Shown: positions 42,519 to 52,184 of the stretch, one piece after another | Layout of the letters: the number at the start of each line of letters is the position of its first letter | How positions within the stretch are numbered: the stretch's first letter is position 1 | Source: Candidatus Nitrososphaera evergladensis SR1 | GTDB taxonomy: Archaea; Thermoproteota; Nitrososphaeria; Nitrososphaerales; Nitrososphaeraceae | Direction: 5' to 3' | NCBI RefSeq assembly: GCF_000730285.1 | Contig: NZ_CP007174.1 | Coordinates: 2,232,001 to 2,296,000, forward strand | Length of the DNA stretch: 64,000 bases | Translations under genes and position numbers: made by a program | Notes under the pieces: generated by a model | Seen by the model: only the letters and a program-made list of their open reading frames with translations | What the model was told of the DNA's origin: nothing | Database searches by the model: none

Positions 42519-45500
42519 TTATTCCTCTTTACCTTCCTTGACCTTCATGTAGAGGTCAACCATTCCGGTGCCGACGGGTACTGTGGCACCTACTATAACG
42601 TTTTCTGTCACGCCCCGCAGGGTCTCCACCTGCCCTTCAAGCGAAGCCCTTGCGATTGTCGGGACCGTGATTTCAAACGCCGCCCTTGCAAGCACCGACG
42701 TCTTTGTACCGGCGATACCATGGCGACCGATCTGCTGCAGGTAGCCCTTTGAGGTCATCAGGTCTGCGACCAGCATGATGTGGCGGACGTCGACTTCAAG
42801 ACCCTGCTCCTCAAGCGTGTTTGTGATCTCCTTGACAAGCGCGGTCCTTGCCGCCTCGATGCCAAGCGTCTGCCATATCTCGTAGACGTTGTTGGTGGCA
42901 ATCCTTGAAGTGTCCACGCCGTCGACGAGCACGACCTTGGCAAGGTTGGAGCCGGCAGTCTGTATGACCCATTCCTCATCCTGCTTTACAATCGTGACGC
43001 GCTCGATGTCCGGCACGCCCTTTACCCTTGTGTTTAAGAGCTTGTTCTTGAGCGTCAGGAGCGTCTGCGCATCAGGCTCATCCGGGACTGTAACCTTGAT
43101 GGAGCGCTTGCCTTCGTTCATCTTGACTTCGTACTTTTTCTTGGTGCCTTCAAGAACTGCGTTAGCCTCTTCGAGGGTGCAGCCCCGTTCGGCAAGCTTG
43201 GCTTCGGAGAAGTAGAACGTGAGCACGCCGGAGTAGTCTGTCTCGGATTTCTCGATGAGGTCGCCTACCTGCGTAAAGAGGATCTCGCGTGCGACTTCAA
43301 GCGCCTTTTCGCGCGAGCCGCGGTGAGCCTCGTCAAGGTAGATGTCCATCGTAGGCGTCACTGGCTTTTTGCGTGCGTCGACAAGCTCGATGAGCCTTGG
43401 CAGGCCGAGCGTGACGTTGCGCTCCTTGACTCCTGCAAAGTGGAACGTCCTGAGGGTCATCTGGGTTCCCGGCTCGCCTATCGACTGCGCGGTAACGACG
43501 CCGATGGCTTCTCCCGGCTCTGCAAGCGCCCTGTCGACCAGGTCGACCACCTTTCTCATGACCTTCTCGACGCCTTCCCTGCTGAGCTTGTTCTCAAGCA
43601 GAGCCTTTTCCAAGCTGGCGCGCATCCTCGGGTTGAGGCTGGCGCCGTGCTCTTCGATTATCTTCTTTATCGCTTCTTCTGTAGCCTTGCGGCCCTCGTC
43701 GACAATGGCCTCCGCTTCGATGAGCCTTGAAATGTTGACCGCTTCTCCGTGGTCGCTCTTTGCAGGGTCGATTCCGTCCTCGCCGTACAGGTACTGGACT
43801 ATGTTGCCGTGCGGGTCCCTCACGGTCTGGTCGTACTCTATCTTCAGGTGCTCCAGTGCGTTGATGAGCCTTCTCTGCATGTAGCCGGACTGCTGGGTCC
43901 TGACCGCAGTGTCGACAAGGCCCTCGCGCCCGCCCATCGCGTGGAAAAAGAACTCCAGCGGGCTCAGGCCGTCGCGGTAGTTGGACTTGACAAAGCCCCT
44001 CGCATCAGGGCTTGTCTCGTTTGGAATATAGTGCGGCAGGGCACGGTTGCGGTAGCCCTTCTGGATGCGCTTGCCACGGATTGACTGCTGGCCAAGCGCT
44101 GCAGTCATCTGGCCGATGTTGAGAGTCGAGCCTCTTGCGCCGGTGGAAGCCATGATTATTCCAGAGTTGTTGTCAGGAAATGCCCTGTCTGCTGTCCTGC
44201 CTGCGCGGTCGCGGGCGCGTGACAGCTCGTTGACCACGTATAGTTCCAGCGCCTCTTCTGCGGATAGACCCCTTGTGAGCGGGAGCGAGCCATCGCGGTA
44301 CTGCTGTATCAGCTCGTGGACCTTGTCGTAGGTCTTTTGGATGATGTCAGAGATCTCCTGCCTCGTCTCCGGCGACAGCCAGAGGTCCGAGTAGCCGTAC
44401 GTGAACCCGCGGTGCGTGATGTACGTCTTTAGCATTATCAGGATGGAGTCGAGGAACTTGCGTGCGACGTCGGTGCCATAGTCTTTTGCTATCCTGTGCA
44501 GGACAGAGTCCGGCTCTTCTGCGCCAATCGACGCCTTGTCGATTACGCCGGAGATGAGCTGTCCGTTCTTTATCACCACGTCCCTGCCCTCCCCCTTGGC
44601 GGCCTTGTTCCACTTGCTTGTGATGACAAAGTTAAAGTCCTTTGGCAGGAACAGCGAGAATAGCTGGCGCCCACTGTACAGCTTTTGCCCGTCCTTTGTT
44701 GCCACTGCCGGCTCTGGGAGCGGGCCCCTGTAGCCTCCGACAAGCGCCAGGTTTGCAAACTCGTCGCGGGTGAGCACCGTTTCGTCGCGTGTGAGCATAA
44801 AGGCGCCCGTGATAAAGTCGCGGATTCCCCCGATGATGGGACCGCCGTACCTTGGCGATATGAGCTGGTCCTGCACGCGCATCAAAAGCGTTGCTTCGGC
44901 TCGCGCTTCTTCGCTCTGCGGGACGTGGAGGTTCATCTCGTCTCCGTCAAAGTCGGCGTTGTAAGGCGGGCACACTGCGGGGTGCAACCTGAACGTGCGG
45001 TACGGGAGCACCACCACAGAGTGCGCCATTATTGACATCCTGTGGAGCGACGGCTGGCGGTTGAAAATGACAATGTCGCCGTCTGACAGGTGGCGCTCGA
45101 CGATGTAGCCGGGTGCTAGCGAGTCGGCTATTGTCTTTCTGTCGGTGACGTAGTCGAGCCTTATCTTGACGCCGTCCGGCCTGATGATATAGTTGGCGCC
45201 GGGGTAGGTGTTGGGGCCGTTTGTCACAAGCGCCTTTAATTTTTCAAGGTTCCACTGCGACACTGTTTCAGGGATTGTCAGTTTCTTGGCGACGTCGGTC
45301 GGCACGCCCACGTTTGATATCGTAAGGTTTGGGTCCGGCGAAATGACGGTCCTGCTGGAAAAGTCGACGCGCTTGCCGGAAAGCGAGCCACGGAAGCGGC
45401 CTTCCTTTCCCTTCAACCTTTGCGTCAGCGTCTTTAGCGGCCTGCCCGACCTGTGGTGGGCCTGCGGGATGCCGGACACTTCGTTGTCAAAGTATGTCGT

Positions 45501-46334
45501 GACGTGGTACTGCAGGAGGTCTACAAGGTCCTGCACGATGAGCGGCGGAGTCCCGGCCTCCTTGCTCTCCTTGAGGCGCTGGTTGACGCGTATGATGTCG
45601 ACCAGCTTGTGCGTCAGGTCGTCCTCTGACCTGATGCCCGTTTCAAGGATAATGGAAGGCCTGACAGTGACGGGTGGCACTGGCAGCACCTGCAGCACGA
45701 ACCACTCTGGCCTTGCAGTCGTCGGGTCATAGCCGAGAAGCATCAAGTCTTCGTCTGGCACGTGGCTCAGGCGCTCGCGGATAGTGATTGGAAGCAGCCT
45801 GTTCTCGCCTGCCTCCGTCCTTTCCACGAATATCGTCGGCTTTGTGAATATCAGGTCGTATTGTTCTTTGCCGCAGTGCGGGCACGACTTGACCTTCTTG
45901 GCCTTTTCGATTATCTCGTCGCGAATGTTTTCAAGCGTTATAACAGCATAGGGCGCCTTGCTCTCGCGGATTGCCTTGTAGTGTGCCAGTTCCTCGGGAT
46001 CGAGCTTTATCCTGTTGCACGACCTGCACGTCGTCAGCAACAGCTTGTGCACGTCGTCTACAAAGGCGATGTGTAGCACTGGCTCGGCAAGCTCGATGTG
46101 CCCAAAGTGCCCGGGGCACTTGGCAGAGGTGTTGCCGCACGTGGCGCACTTTTGCCCCGGCTCCAGAGTCCCCAGCCTGTTGTCCATCAGGCCTCCCTGC
46201 ACCGGCATTCCGTCTTCGTCGTACGTCTCTGGCGCCGTGACCTCTGCGACTGAGAACTTGCGCACCTCGGTAGGCGACCAGACGCTGAACTTGATTCCAC
46301 CGAGAATCTTGGCTGATTCTTCCATCATTGTCAT
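42519..46334 (-). CDS. rpoA: RNA polymerase subunit A, fused A' and A''
   Basis: A 1271-residue catalytic subunit of RNA polymerase. The N-terminal zinc site is CATCGNTSAKCPGHFGHIEL. The active-site triad is in NADFDGDEMNLHVP and the trigger-loop region is in GEPGTQMTLRTFHFAGV, which in most archaea lies on a separate A'' chain. Here the whole eukaryote-like subunit is one protein. A fused gene is a known trait of thaumarchaea. It follows rpoB by 13 bases and precedes rpl30e by 7. Start could be any of three nearby methionines. Confidence 0.98.
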   Translation of the reverse strand: MTMMEESAKILGGIKFSVWSPTEVRKFSVAEVTAPETYDEDGMPVQGGLMDNRLGTLEPGQKCATCGNTSAKCPGHFGHIELAEPVLHIAFVDDVHKLLLTTCRSCNRIKLDPEELAHYKAIRESKAPYAVITLENIRDEIIEKAKKVKSCPHCGKEQYDLIFTKPTIFVERTEAGENRLLPITIRERLSHVPDEDLMLLGYDPTTARPEWFVLQVLPVPPVTVRPSIILETGIRSEDDLTHKLVDIIRVNQRLKESKEAGTPPLIVQDLVDLLQYHVTTYFDNEVSGIPQAHHRSGRPLKTLTQRLKGKEGRFRGSLSGKRVDFSSRTVISPDPNLTISNVGVPTDVAKKLTIPETVSQWNLEKLKALVTNGPNTYPGANYIIRPDGVKIRLDYVTDRKTIADSLAPGYIVERHLSDGDIVIFNRQPSLHRMSIMAHSVVVLPYRTFRLHPAVCPPYNADFDGDEMNLHVPQSEEARAEATLLMRVQDQLISPRYGGPIIGGIRDFITGAFMLTRDETVLTRDEFANLALVGGYRGPLPEPAVATKDGQKLYSGRQLFSLFLPKDFNFVITSKWNKAAKGEGRDVVIKNGQLISGVIDKASIGAEEPDSVLHRIAKDYGTDVARKFLDSILIMLKTYITHRGFTYGYSDLWLSPETRQEISDIIQKTYDKVHELIQQYRDGSLPLTRGLSAEEALELYVVNELSRARDRAGRTADRAFPDNNSGIIMASTGARGSTLNIGQMTAALGQQSIRGKRIQKGYRNRALPHYIPNETSPDARGFVKSNYRDGLSPLEFFFHAMGGREGLVDTAVRTQQSGYMQRRLINALEHLKIEYDQTVRDPHGNIVQYLYGEDGIDPAKSDHGEAVNISRLIEAEAIVDEGRKATEEAIKKIIEEHGASLNPRMRASLEKALLENKLSREGVEKVMRKVVDLVDRALAEPGEAIGVVTAQSIGEPGTQMTLRTFHFAGVKERNVTLGLPRLIELVDARKKPVTPTMDIYLDEAHRGSREKALEVAREILFTQVGDLIEKSETDYSGVLTFYFSEAKLAERGCTLEEANAVLEGTKKKYEVKMNEGKRSIKVTVPDEPDAQTLLTLKNKLLNTRVKGVPDIERVTIVKQDEEWVIQTAGSNLAKVVLVDGVDTSRIATNNVYEIWQTLGIEAARTALVKEITNTLEEQGLEVDVRHIMLVADLMTSKGYLQQIGRHGIAGTKTSVLARAAFEITVPTIARASLEGQVETLRGVTENVIVGATVPVGTGMVDLYMKVKEGKEE

Positions 46335-46347
46335 ATCTCCTCCTCTT

Positions 46348-49300
46348 TTACACCTTCTCCTTGGCTATCAGCCTGGGAGCGACGTTGAGGCTCATCATCT
46401 CCTGCAACAAGAGCTTGAACGCGTACGCGATCACTACTGACGAGATCTTGGCCTTTTCTCCGCACACGCGGCAGACGTATCTGCGCTGCTTGACGTCATA
46501 ATACGCCAGCAGTCCACATCTTTCGCAGACGTTGACCTCTGCCTTGTCTGACTCTTCAAGCAAGCGGTCCTTGAGCATCATGGACGCGCCGTACGCGATG
46601 AGGCAGTCGCGCTCCATCTCTCCGAACCTGAGACCTCCGCCACGCGCACGACCTTCTGTCGGCTGCTTTGTCAGCATCTGAACCTGCCCGCGGGCGCGGC
46701 TGTGTATCTTGTCTGCGACCATGTGGTGCAGTTTTTGATAGTAGACGACTCCGACATAGACGTCTGCAGGGAAGCGCCTGCCCGTCCTGCCGTCGTACAT
46801 CACTTCCTTGCCCGTGTACTTGAAGCCGTACTGCTCCATTGCGCCCTTGATGTCGTCCAGTTTCTCTCCAAGGAACGCCGAGCCGTCTGCGATCTTGCCC
46901 CGGAGCGACGCCGCCTTTCCGCCAAGCGACTCCATGAACATGCCGACGGTCATCCTTGATGGGAACGCGTGCGGGTTGATCATGACGTCAGGCACAAGGC
47001 CGTCCTCGGTGTACGGGACATCTTCCTGATTTACCAGCATACCTACCACACCCTTTTGGCCGTGCCTTGAGGCAAACTTGTCGCCGATTTCAGGAATGCG
47101 CATGTCGCGGACTCTGATCTTGTACATCTTGCCGCCCTCTACCGACTGGGTGATGATGACAGTGTCGACCACCCCGTTTTCAGACGGCCTGACGCCCACT
47201 GAAGTGTCGCGCCTGTACGGGCCCTTGACCTCAAACTCTTTGTATTCCTCCATGAACCTTGGAGGCGAAGTCCTTCCGATCAGAATGTCGCCTCCGTTGA
47301 CCACGGCCTCGTGCATGATTGCACCGTCTGCTTCAAGCAGGCGGTACGCCTTTTCGCCACGGTAGCCCCGGATGTTGGCGTCGGCCTGCGGGAGCTCAAA
47401 CGTGTCCTTCATGCCGCCCGGATACTGCTTTGCTTCTGCTTCGTATATCCTGTAAAAGAACGTCCTGCCAAGCCCGCGGTCGACAGAGGACTTGTTGAAC
47501 ACCACTGCGTCCTCGATGTTATAGCCTTCAAACGGAAGCACAGCGACGACGCAGTTCTGGCCCGTCGGGCGGTCTTCAAGTCCAAGCAGGTTTATCGCTT
47601 TTGTAGAGACAACAGGTATCTGCGGGTACAGCATAAAGTGCTGGCGCACGTAGGTGCTTGCGTTCATCAGAGGAGTAGAGAACCCAAGCGACTGCTTGGC
47701 CATCGCGCTTTCATACGTGTTTCTTGGCGACTGGTTGTGCTCTGGGTACGGGATGATTGATGCGCCGACCCCAAGGATTGCGGAGGGGAATATCTCCAGG
47801 TGCGTGTGCTTGCCTGCCTCTACCTTCTTGGGCTCCATCGCCACGTACGAGTTTTCTTCCTCGTTTGCGTCTACGAGCTCGATGACTCCCATGTAGAGCA
47901 GGTCCATCCACGACAGGAACTTTTTGGACACCTTTTCGATTATCTCCATCGTGACAAGGGGCTTGCCGTCCTTTAGCACGACTAGCGGGCGCATGACCCT
48001 GCCGGCGTTGCAGCTGATGTACAATCTCTTTGTCGCGTTCTCGTTTTGCGAGCTGTACAGGTAGATGCCGACGTGCGGGTGAACCTTGCCGGATCTCCTC
48101 ATGTTCCTGAGCGTCTCTGCAAGGACGTCGCCCTTTTCCACGTAGCCGATGAGCCGGCCGTCGACGAAAACCCTCGTGCCTGCAGCGCGGAGTTTCTCGT
48201 TTGCCTCGTCCACGTTCTGGACTCCAAGTTCATAGAGCTTTTCCGTGACTTCGGCAGAAAGCACGTTTACGGAAATGATTGCAGAAAGCGCGAGGTTCTT
48301 GACCAGTCCACAGTTAGAGCCTTCAGGGGTCTCTGCGGGGCATATCCTGCCAAAGTGCGTTGCGTGCAGGTCGCGTGCCTCAAAGTTGGGCTGGCTCCTT
48401 GACAGCGGGGATTGTATCCTGCGCAGGTGGCTGATTGTCGACATGTAGTTTGTCCTGTCCAGCAGCTGCGTCACGCCGACGCGGCCACGGCCCCAGTTGC
48501 CCGTTGCGATGGCGTTGTTCAATTTGTCAGAGACGATGCCCGGCCTCACTGCTGCTGCAACGGCGTTGATGCCGCGCTTTTGCCCGGAGCGCTCTAGCTG
48601 GTATTTCATGTCGCGGATAAGGTTGCGGAATGCGGTGCGGAACAGGTCTGCGAGCATCTGGCCTGCGAACTTTATCACTTTGTTGCCATAGTGGTCCTTG
48701 TCGTCGGCCTCTATCCAGCCAAGTTTCAGTTCAATAAGTTTGCTTGCGGCCTCGCCTAGGAACAGCGCCTTTTCGTGCCTGTTCTCGGGGTTCTTGCCAA
48801 TGTGCGGGAGAAGTCCCCAGTCAAGCAATGTCTCGGCGCGCTTTATCTGGAACTCTTCAAGCATACCAGGCGCAATCCTCTTTGAGATGTAGACGATTGC
48901 GTCGCGGCTTGACGCCACGTCGCCGGCCTTTTCAAACGAGGGCTCCAGTTCGTCCTGTATCTGCTCGTTGAGCGAGACAGAGTCGGCAATGTCCTTGTCT
49001 GCCTCCAGGCCGAGGGCGCGGATTAGCGTGATGAGCGGTATGTCGACAGGCGAGCCCGGTATCTTGGTCACAATCGAGCCGTCGGGGCGCATGATGAGCT
49101 CCAATTTCGCACGATAGCCGACTATGGACGAGTAGACTTTGGCCTTGTACAAGAGCGTGCCTGTTGTTTCCTCGGTGTCGACGATTATTTTGTTGTACGA
49201 CAGGTCTTCAAGTCCCACGATGACGCGCTCTGATCCGTTGATGACAAAGTATCCGCCGGGGTCGCGTGGGTCCTCGCCGTATTCGACCAGCTTGACCTCT

Positions 49301-49701
49301 GGCAGGTTGTGCAGGATGCACGTGTTGGACTTAACCATCACAGGCATGTCGCCGATGTGGATAAAGCGCGATTCAAGTATCTTGCCATCTTCGACGACGG
49401 AGCACTCTAGCATTATCGGAGAAGCGTACGTCAGGTTGCGCAGGCGCGCCTCCATCGGAGCGACGTGCGTGATAGAGCCGTCAAGCTCCATTATCCTTGG
49501 CTGCTGCAACTTGACTTTGCCAAGTTTTATCTTGTACGGGTATTCGGCGGTTTCAATTTCAATCTCGCCTACTTCGTCGATAATGCTCTGCAGTCCGCGC
49601 TCCATAAACTCGTTATAAGAGTTCAGGTGCTGGCGCGCGACTCCTTCCCTTCTCAAAATGTCATTAATAATTGGCCACATCTCGATAGAATTCTCTATCA
49701 T
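46348..49701 (-). CDS. rpoB: RNA polymerase subunit B, unsplit
   Basis: A 1117-residue subunit that forms the other half of the active cleft. RDPGGYFVINGSERVIVGLEDL, the switch-region EIGDKFASRHGQKGVVGM, and a C-terminal zinc site (CERCGLLAYY and CRVCGEK) are all present. Many archaea split this gene into B' and B''; here it is single. Order on the minus strand is rpoH, rpoB, rpoA. The second methionine (49680) is a possible start. Confidence 0.98.
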   Translation of the reverse strand: MIENSIEMWPIINDILRREGVARQHLNSYNEFMERGLQSIIDEVGEIEIETAEYPYKIKLGKVKLQQPRIMELDGSITHVAPMEARLRNLTYASPIMLECSVVEDGKILESRFIHIGDMPVMVKSNTCILHNLPEVKLVEYGEDPRDPGGYFVINGSERVIVGLEDLSYNKIIVDTEETTGTLLYKAKVYSSIVGYRAKLELIMRPDGSIVTKIPGSPVDIPLITLIRALGLEADKDIADSVSLNEQIQDELEPSFEKAGDVASSRDAIVYISKRIAPGMLEEFQIKRAETLLDWGLLPHIGKNPENRHEKALFLGEAASKLIELKLGWIEADDKDHYGNKVIKFAGQMLADLFRTAFRNLIRDMKYQLERSGQKRGINAVAAAVRPGIVSDKLNNAIATGNWGRGRVGVTQLLDRTNYMSTISHLRRIQSPLSRSQPNFEARDLHATHFGRICPAETPEGSNCGLVKNLALSAIISVNVLSAEVTEKLYELGVQNVDEANEKLRAAGTRVFVDGRLIGYVEKGDVLAETLRNMRRSGKVHPHVGIYLYSSQNENATKRLYISCNAGRVMRPLVVLKDGKPLVTMEIIEKVSKKFLSWMDLLYMGVIELVDANEEENSYVAMEPKKVEAGKHTHLEIFPSAILGVGASIIPYPEHNQSPRNTYESAMAKQSLGFSTPLMNASTYVRQHFMLYPQIPVVSTKAINLLGLEDRPTGQNCVVAVLPFEGYNIEDAVVFNKSSVDRGLGRTFFYRIYEAEAKQYPGGMKDTFELPQADANIRGYRGEKAYRLLEADGAIMHEAVVNGGDILIGRTSPPRFMEEYKEFEVKGPYRRDTSVGVRPSENGVVDTVIITQSVEGGKMYKIRVRDMRIPEIGDKFASRHGQKGVVGMLVNQEDVPYTEDGLVPDVMINPHAFPSRMTVGMFMESLGGKAASLRGKIADGSAFLGEKLDDIKGAMEQYGFKYTGKEVMYDGRTGRRFPADVYVGVVYYQKLHHMVADKIHSRARGQVQMLTKQPTEGRARGGGLRFGEMERDCLIAYGASMMLKDRLLEESDKAEVNVCERCGLLAYYDVKQRRYVCRVCGEKAKISSVVIAYAFKLLLQEMMSLNVAPRLIAKEKV

Positions 49702-49710
49702 ATAGAGTAC

Positions 49711-49962
49711 TCACCCTTCCACCACGTAGCGGTAATATACACTTTCACCCGCAGTCGGGCTCTTTCTCGTGATCTTGATAATGTCGCCCGGCCTCACGTC
49801 CAGATCCTCGATGGCCTTGTCGCTCATCAGGATGTACGGGAGCTGGCCAGGCTTGGCGTTGTACTTTTTCAGCACTTCTTCGGCCTCGGCCTTGGGGATG
49901 ATCTCGTGCTTTGGCTGGTACACGTGATTTGTAATCTTGACTACTTTCTTTTCAGACGACAA
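49711..49962 (-). CDS. rpoH: RNA polymerase subunit H
   Basis: An 83-residue subunit, the archaeal form of the C-terminal domain of eukaryotic RPB5. HEIIPKAEAEEVLKKYN and LPYILMSDKAIEDLDVRPGDIIKITRKS are family marks. It contacts downstream DNA at the jaw. It opens the operon, nine bases before rpoB. Length is typical. Confidence 0.97.
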   Translation of the reverse strand: MSSEKKVVKITNHVYQPKHEIIPKAEAEEVLKKYNAKPGQLPYILMSDKAIEDLDVRPGDIIKITRKSPTAGESVYYRYVVEG

Positions 49963-50057
49963 GGGATGCTATACTACCTCCTCCACAGACAACGACGACA
50001 ACAATAGCTTGTGCTCAAGAGAAAACATCAAAGTCAAATTGATGAATAAAAAAATAG

Positions 50058-50069
50058 TATATTTAAGCA
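50058..50069 (-). promoter_or_regulatory. TATA box of the RNA polymerase operon
   Basis: GCTTAAATATAC on the minus strand lies about 95 bases before the rpoH start, so the leader would be about 70 bases. Confidence 0.45.
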
Positions 50070-50170
50070 TTGTGAATATTTGATCCAAAAGCCGATTTTA
50101 TTTGGAAAATTGAGAGATGCTTTTTCGCAGGGTTGCCTGAAATGAGTACAAGTGTTAGAGTTCCTACACA

Positions 50171-50184
50171 AAAAGGATAAATAG
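50171..50184 (+). promoter_or_regulatory. TATA box of the PEFG surface-protein gene
   Basis: AAAGGATAAATAGT lies about 45 bases before ATG 50223, so the leader would be about 20 bases, with GAGGGA just before the start as a possible ribosome-binding site. Confidence 0.45.
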
Positions 50185-50222
50185 TAACGGAAATATAGCG
50201 TGTTAGGTGTGCATGAGGGATA

Positions 50223-51041
50223 ATGGAGTATAAAGCGTACGCACTAATGGCAATATTGCTGGCATCTGTATCGGCTGTCGGCATGTTTGGCTCTGCATAT
50301 GCACAAACTAGCAGTGGCCTTACAGTAACGACAGACAAGACAGATTACAGCGCAGCCGACACCGTAAAAATCTCCGGAAACGTCGGAGTAACCCCAACAG
50401 GCCAACCACTTGTGCTTCAAGTGTTCAATCCAAACGGCGCAGCATACAGATTTGACCAAGTCCCGGTAGCTGCGGATGGATCGTATACTTATAATCTCAA
50501 GGTCGGAGGCAAGCTGGGCGTAACCGGCGCATACAAAGTCACAGTCAGCTACAACGGCGTCTCAAAGACCGCAAACTTCAACTTCGCAGCAGGAGAACAA
50601 TGGCAGACAATCAAGATGCAGCTCAAGAGCGGAACAGTCGACATCAAGTACCAAATCACTGGCGGTACACTCAAGAGCCTCACAGGTGATTCAGACACAT
50701 CAACAATCACTGCAATGATCACTGCCGCTTCAGACGGCCAGCTGAAGATCCAGCTGCCAAGGACCGTTGCAGACGCGAAAATGGCAGGCAACACCACTGA
50801 CGCAGAATATGTGATCTTTGTCGACGAGATTGAGGACTTTGCAGATGACGACCACGGCAAAGACGTGAGAACACTGACCATTCCGTTCGCGGCACAGTCA
50901 GAGCAGATTGACATCACTGGTACCTTCGTAGCGATCCCAGAGTTCGGTGCAATCGCTGCAATCGTTCTCGCAGTCGCAATCGTCGGCATAATCGTCGCCA
51001 CGACAAAATACAGCAAGTTCAGCTTCTTGCCAAAGATGTAA
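50223..51041 (+). CDS. PEFG-CTERM surface protein
   Basis: A 272-residue exported protein. A signal peptide ends near SAYAQT. One or two beta-sandwich domains follow (TTDKTDYSAADTVKISG, YTYNLKVGGKLGVTGAYKVTVSYNG). Near the C-terminus is PEFG at 239-242, then a membrane helix and the basic tail TKYSKF. This is the sorting signal of thaumarchaeal substrates of an archaeosortase, which probably cuts the signal and attaches the protein to the surface. The likely use is cell envelope or adhesion. It has a clear promoter and a hairpin terminator of its own. Confidence 0.93.
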   Translation: MEYKAYALMAILLASVSAVGMFGSAYAQTSSGLTVTTDKTDYSAADTVKISGNVGVTPTGQPLVLQVFNPNGAAYRFDQVPVAADGSYTYNLKVGGKLGVTGAYKVTVSYNGVSKTANFNFAAGEQWQTIKMQLKSGTVDIKYQITGGTLKSLTGDSDTSTITAMITAASDGQLKIQLPRTVADAKMAGNTTDAEYVIFVDEIEDFADDDHGKDVRTLTIPFAAQSEQIDITGTFVAIPEFGAIAAIVLAVAIVGIIVATTKYSKFSFLPKM

Positions 51042-51044
51042 GGC

Positions 51045-51082
51045 AGGCTGGACGAGCCTCTCTTTTTCCTTTTTTCATTTTT
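51045..51082 (+). terminator. Hairpin and T-run terminator of the PEFG gene
   Basis: AGGCT (51045-51049) and AGCCT (51055-51059) form a five-base-pair stem around GGACG, followed by TCTTTTTCCTTTTTTC and further T runs. Confidence 0.6.
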
Positions 51083-51140
51083 TGCCGAGAACCACTGTCA
51101 AGTATTCGTGTTATCACAATTTAACTGAAAAATCAAGTGG

Positions 51141-51244
51141 GGCCTTCGGAGGGATTTGAACCCTCCTCAAGCGGTGTCTGCCGAAATTTCATATTCAGAA
51201 CAGTCCACAGCCGCCTATACTCACCAGGCTATACTACGAAGGCC
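51141..51244 (-). tRNA. tRNA-His (anticodon GUG) with one intron
   Basis: On the minus strand the acceptor arms GCCTTCG and CGAAGGC pair, with G-1 at 51244 encoded before G1 and C73 at 51141. This G-1:C73 pair is the identity mark of tRNA-His. The anticodon GTG is at 51208-51206. The anticodon stem GGCGG pairs with CCGCT with one G-U. The T arm is GAGGG, TTCAAAT, CCCTC. Removing 29 bases after position 37 gives a 75-base tRNA. CCA is not encoded. Confidence 0.95.
51176..51204 (-). other. tRNA-His intron
   Basis: A 29-base intron at the canonical 37/38 site of the anticodon loop. The flanking stems fix its ends to within a base. Confidence 0.85.
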
Positions 51245-51270
51245 GCCAGTGCAATCTGCGGAAACCACAT

Positions 51271-51277
51271 TATATAA
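51271..51277 (-). promoter_or_regulatory. TATA box of tRNA-His
   Basis: TTATATA on the minus strand ends 27 bases before the first base of the tRNA. Confidence 0.65.
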
Positions 51278-51289
51278 TCGTTCGATCAC

Positions 51290-52120
51290 TTACGTGCTTG
51301 GCAAGAGCCCTATCCTGACCGTTTCAACACCCATTTCTTGTTCAAGTTTGCCGGCAAGCGCGTTCAGACCAAGCGAGTCGCCTGCAAGGTGGCCCAAGAC
51401 AACCAGATTTCCTTGCAGTTTTTCCTCGCGCATTTTCACCAAATCGCCATAGTCGACGTGCAAATAGATGACAGTGTCGACGCCGTGCTGGAAATACGCC
51501 TTGGCAATCGAGTAGCCTCCATTGGTCCCTGCGGCTATTACAAGCGCCCAGTGACCCACTCTGTTTTTTTCGCTTCCATGCCTCACTTGCACCCGTGTTT
51601 CGGCGTGGCGGAATTCAGGTATCCTGCTTACAGACTCGACGATGTCAGAGACGTATTCTGTCTTGCCAGACTTTATCTTGGCTAAAATGGCCTGCCTCAT
51701 GTACTCGTCGCAGGGCTGGTGTATGTTGACAAGGGGCATCTTCATTGCCCTTGCCGCGCCCACCACGTCGTCGTAAATGTTGGCGTGCGTCTTTGTCTCC
51801 ACCCGCTCTTTGAGTTTCTCTGTCGCTTCTTTGGCGACACTTTTTGGCACGCCGTGTTCGACCATGTAGTCGGTATGCTTGTCAAAGACCTTGTAAAAGT
51901 TGATAGCGGCTATCCCTATTGGGTGATGCGCAATGACGGCGTCGCAGCCAAGGCTCTTTGCAAGCAAGAGCTCTGCGGTCCCGATGTCGATTGCCATCAT
52001 TACTTTTTTGATGTTTTTGCCCCTGACGTGCACCATGCTGTCGGCAGGCATCTTTTTCCATCCGGCAAGCTCTAGCCCGGCCTTCATTATCTCCTCCGTG
52101 TCAACACCGCTTGTCACCAT
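51290..52120 (-). CDS. NIF3-like metal-binding protein
   Basis: A 276-residue member of the NIF3 (GTP cyclohydrolase I type 2-like) family. The metal site VIAHHPIG and the C-terminal LVVLGHLAGDSLG mark it; the usual GHxxxE glutamate is an aspartate here. ANIYDDVVGAARAM and THANIYDD add the family THT-like segment. Members form hexamers with two metal ions; the reaction is unknown. A longer start at 52147 is possible but puts HHATGWPY ahead of the core. It is divergent from taw1 with about 65 bases between. Confidence 0.8.
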   Translation of the reverse strand: MVTSGVDTEEIMKAGLELAGWKKMPADSMVHVRGKNIKKVMMAIDIGTAELLLAKSLGCDAVIAHHPIGIAAINFYKVFDKHTDYMVEHGVPKSVAKEATEKLKERVETKTHANIYDDVVGAARAMKMPLVNIHQPCDEYMRQAILAKIKSGKTEYVSDIVESVSRIPEFRHAETRVQVRHGSEKNRVGHWALVIAAGTNGGYSIAKAYFQHGVDTVIYLHVDYGDLVKMREEKLQGNLVVLGHLAGDSLGLNALAGKLEQEMGVETVRIGLLPST

Positions 52121-52184
52121 ATATGGCCAGCCGGTGGCGTGGTGCAAAATTTAAATCTGATCCGGCCTTTTCAACATACTATAG

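Noticed and set aside
51290-52147. NIF3-like protein as a true GTP cyclohydrolase
   Set aside because: The family name is historical; the sequence does not support that reaction, and a clear folE exists at 59041.
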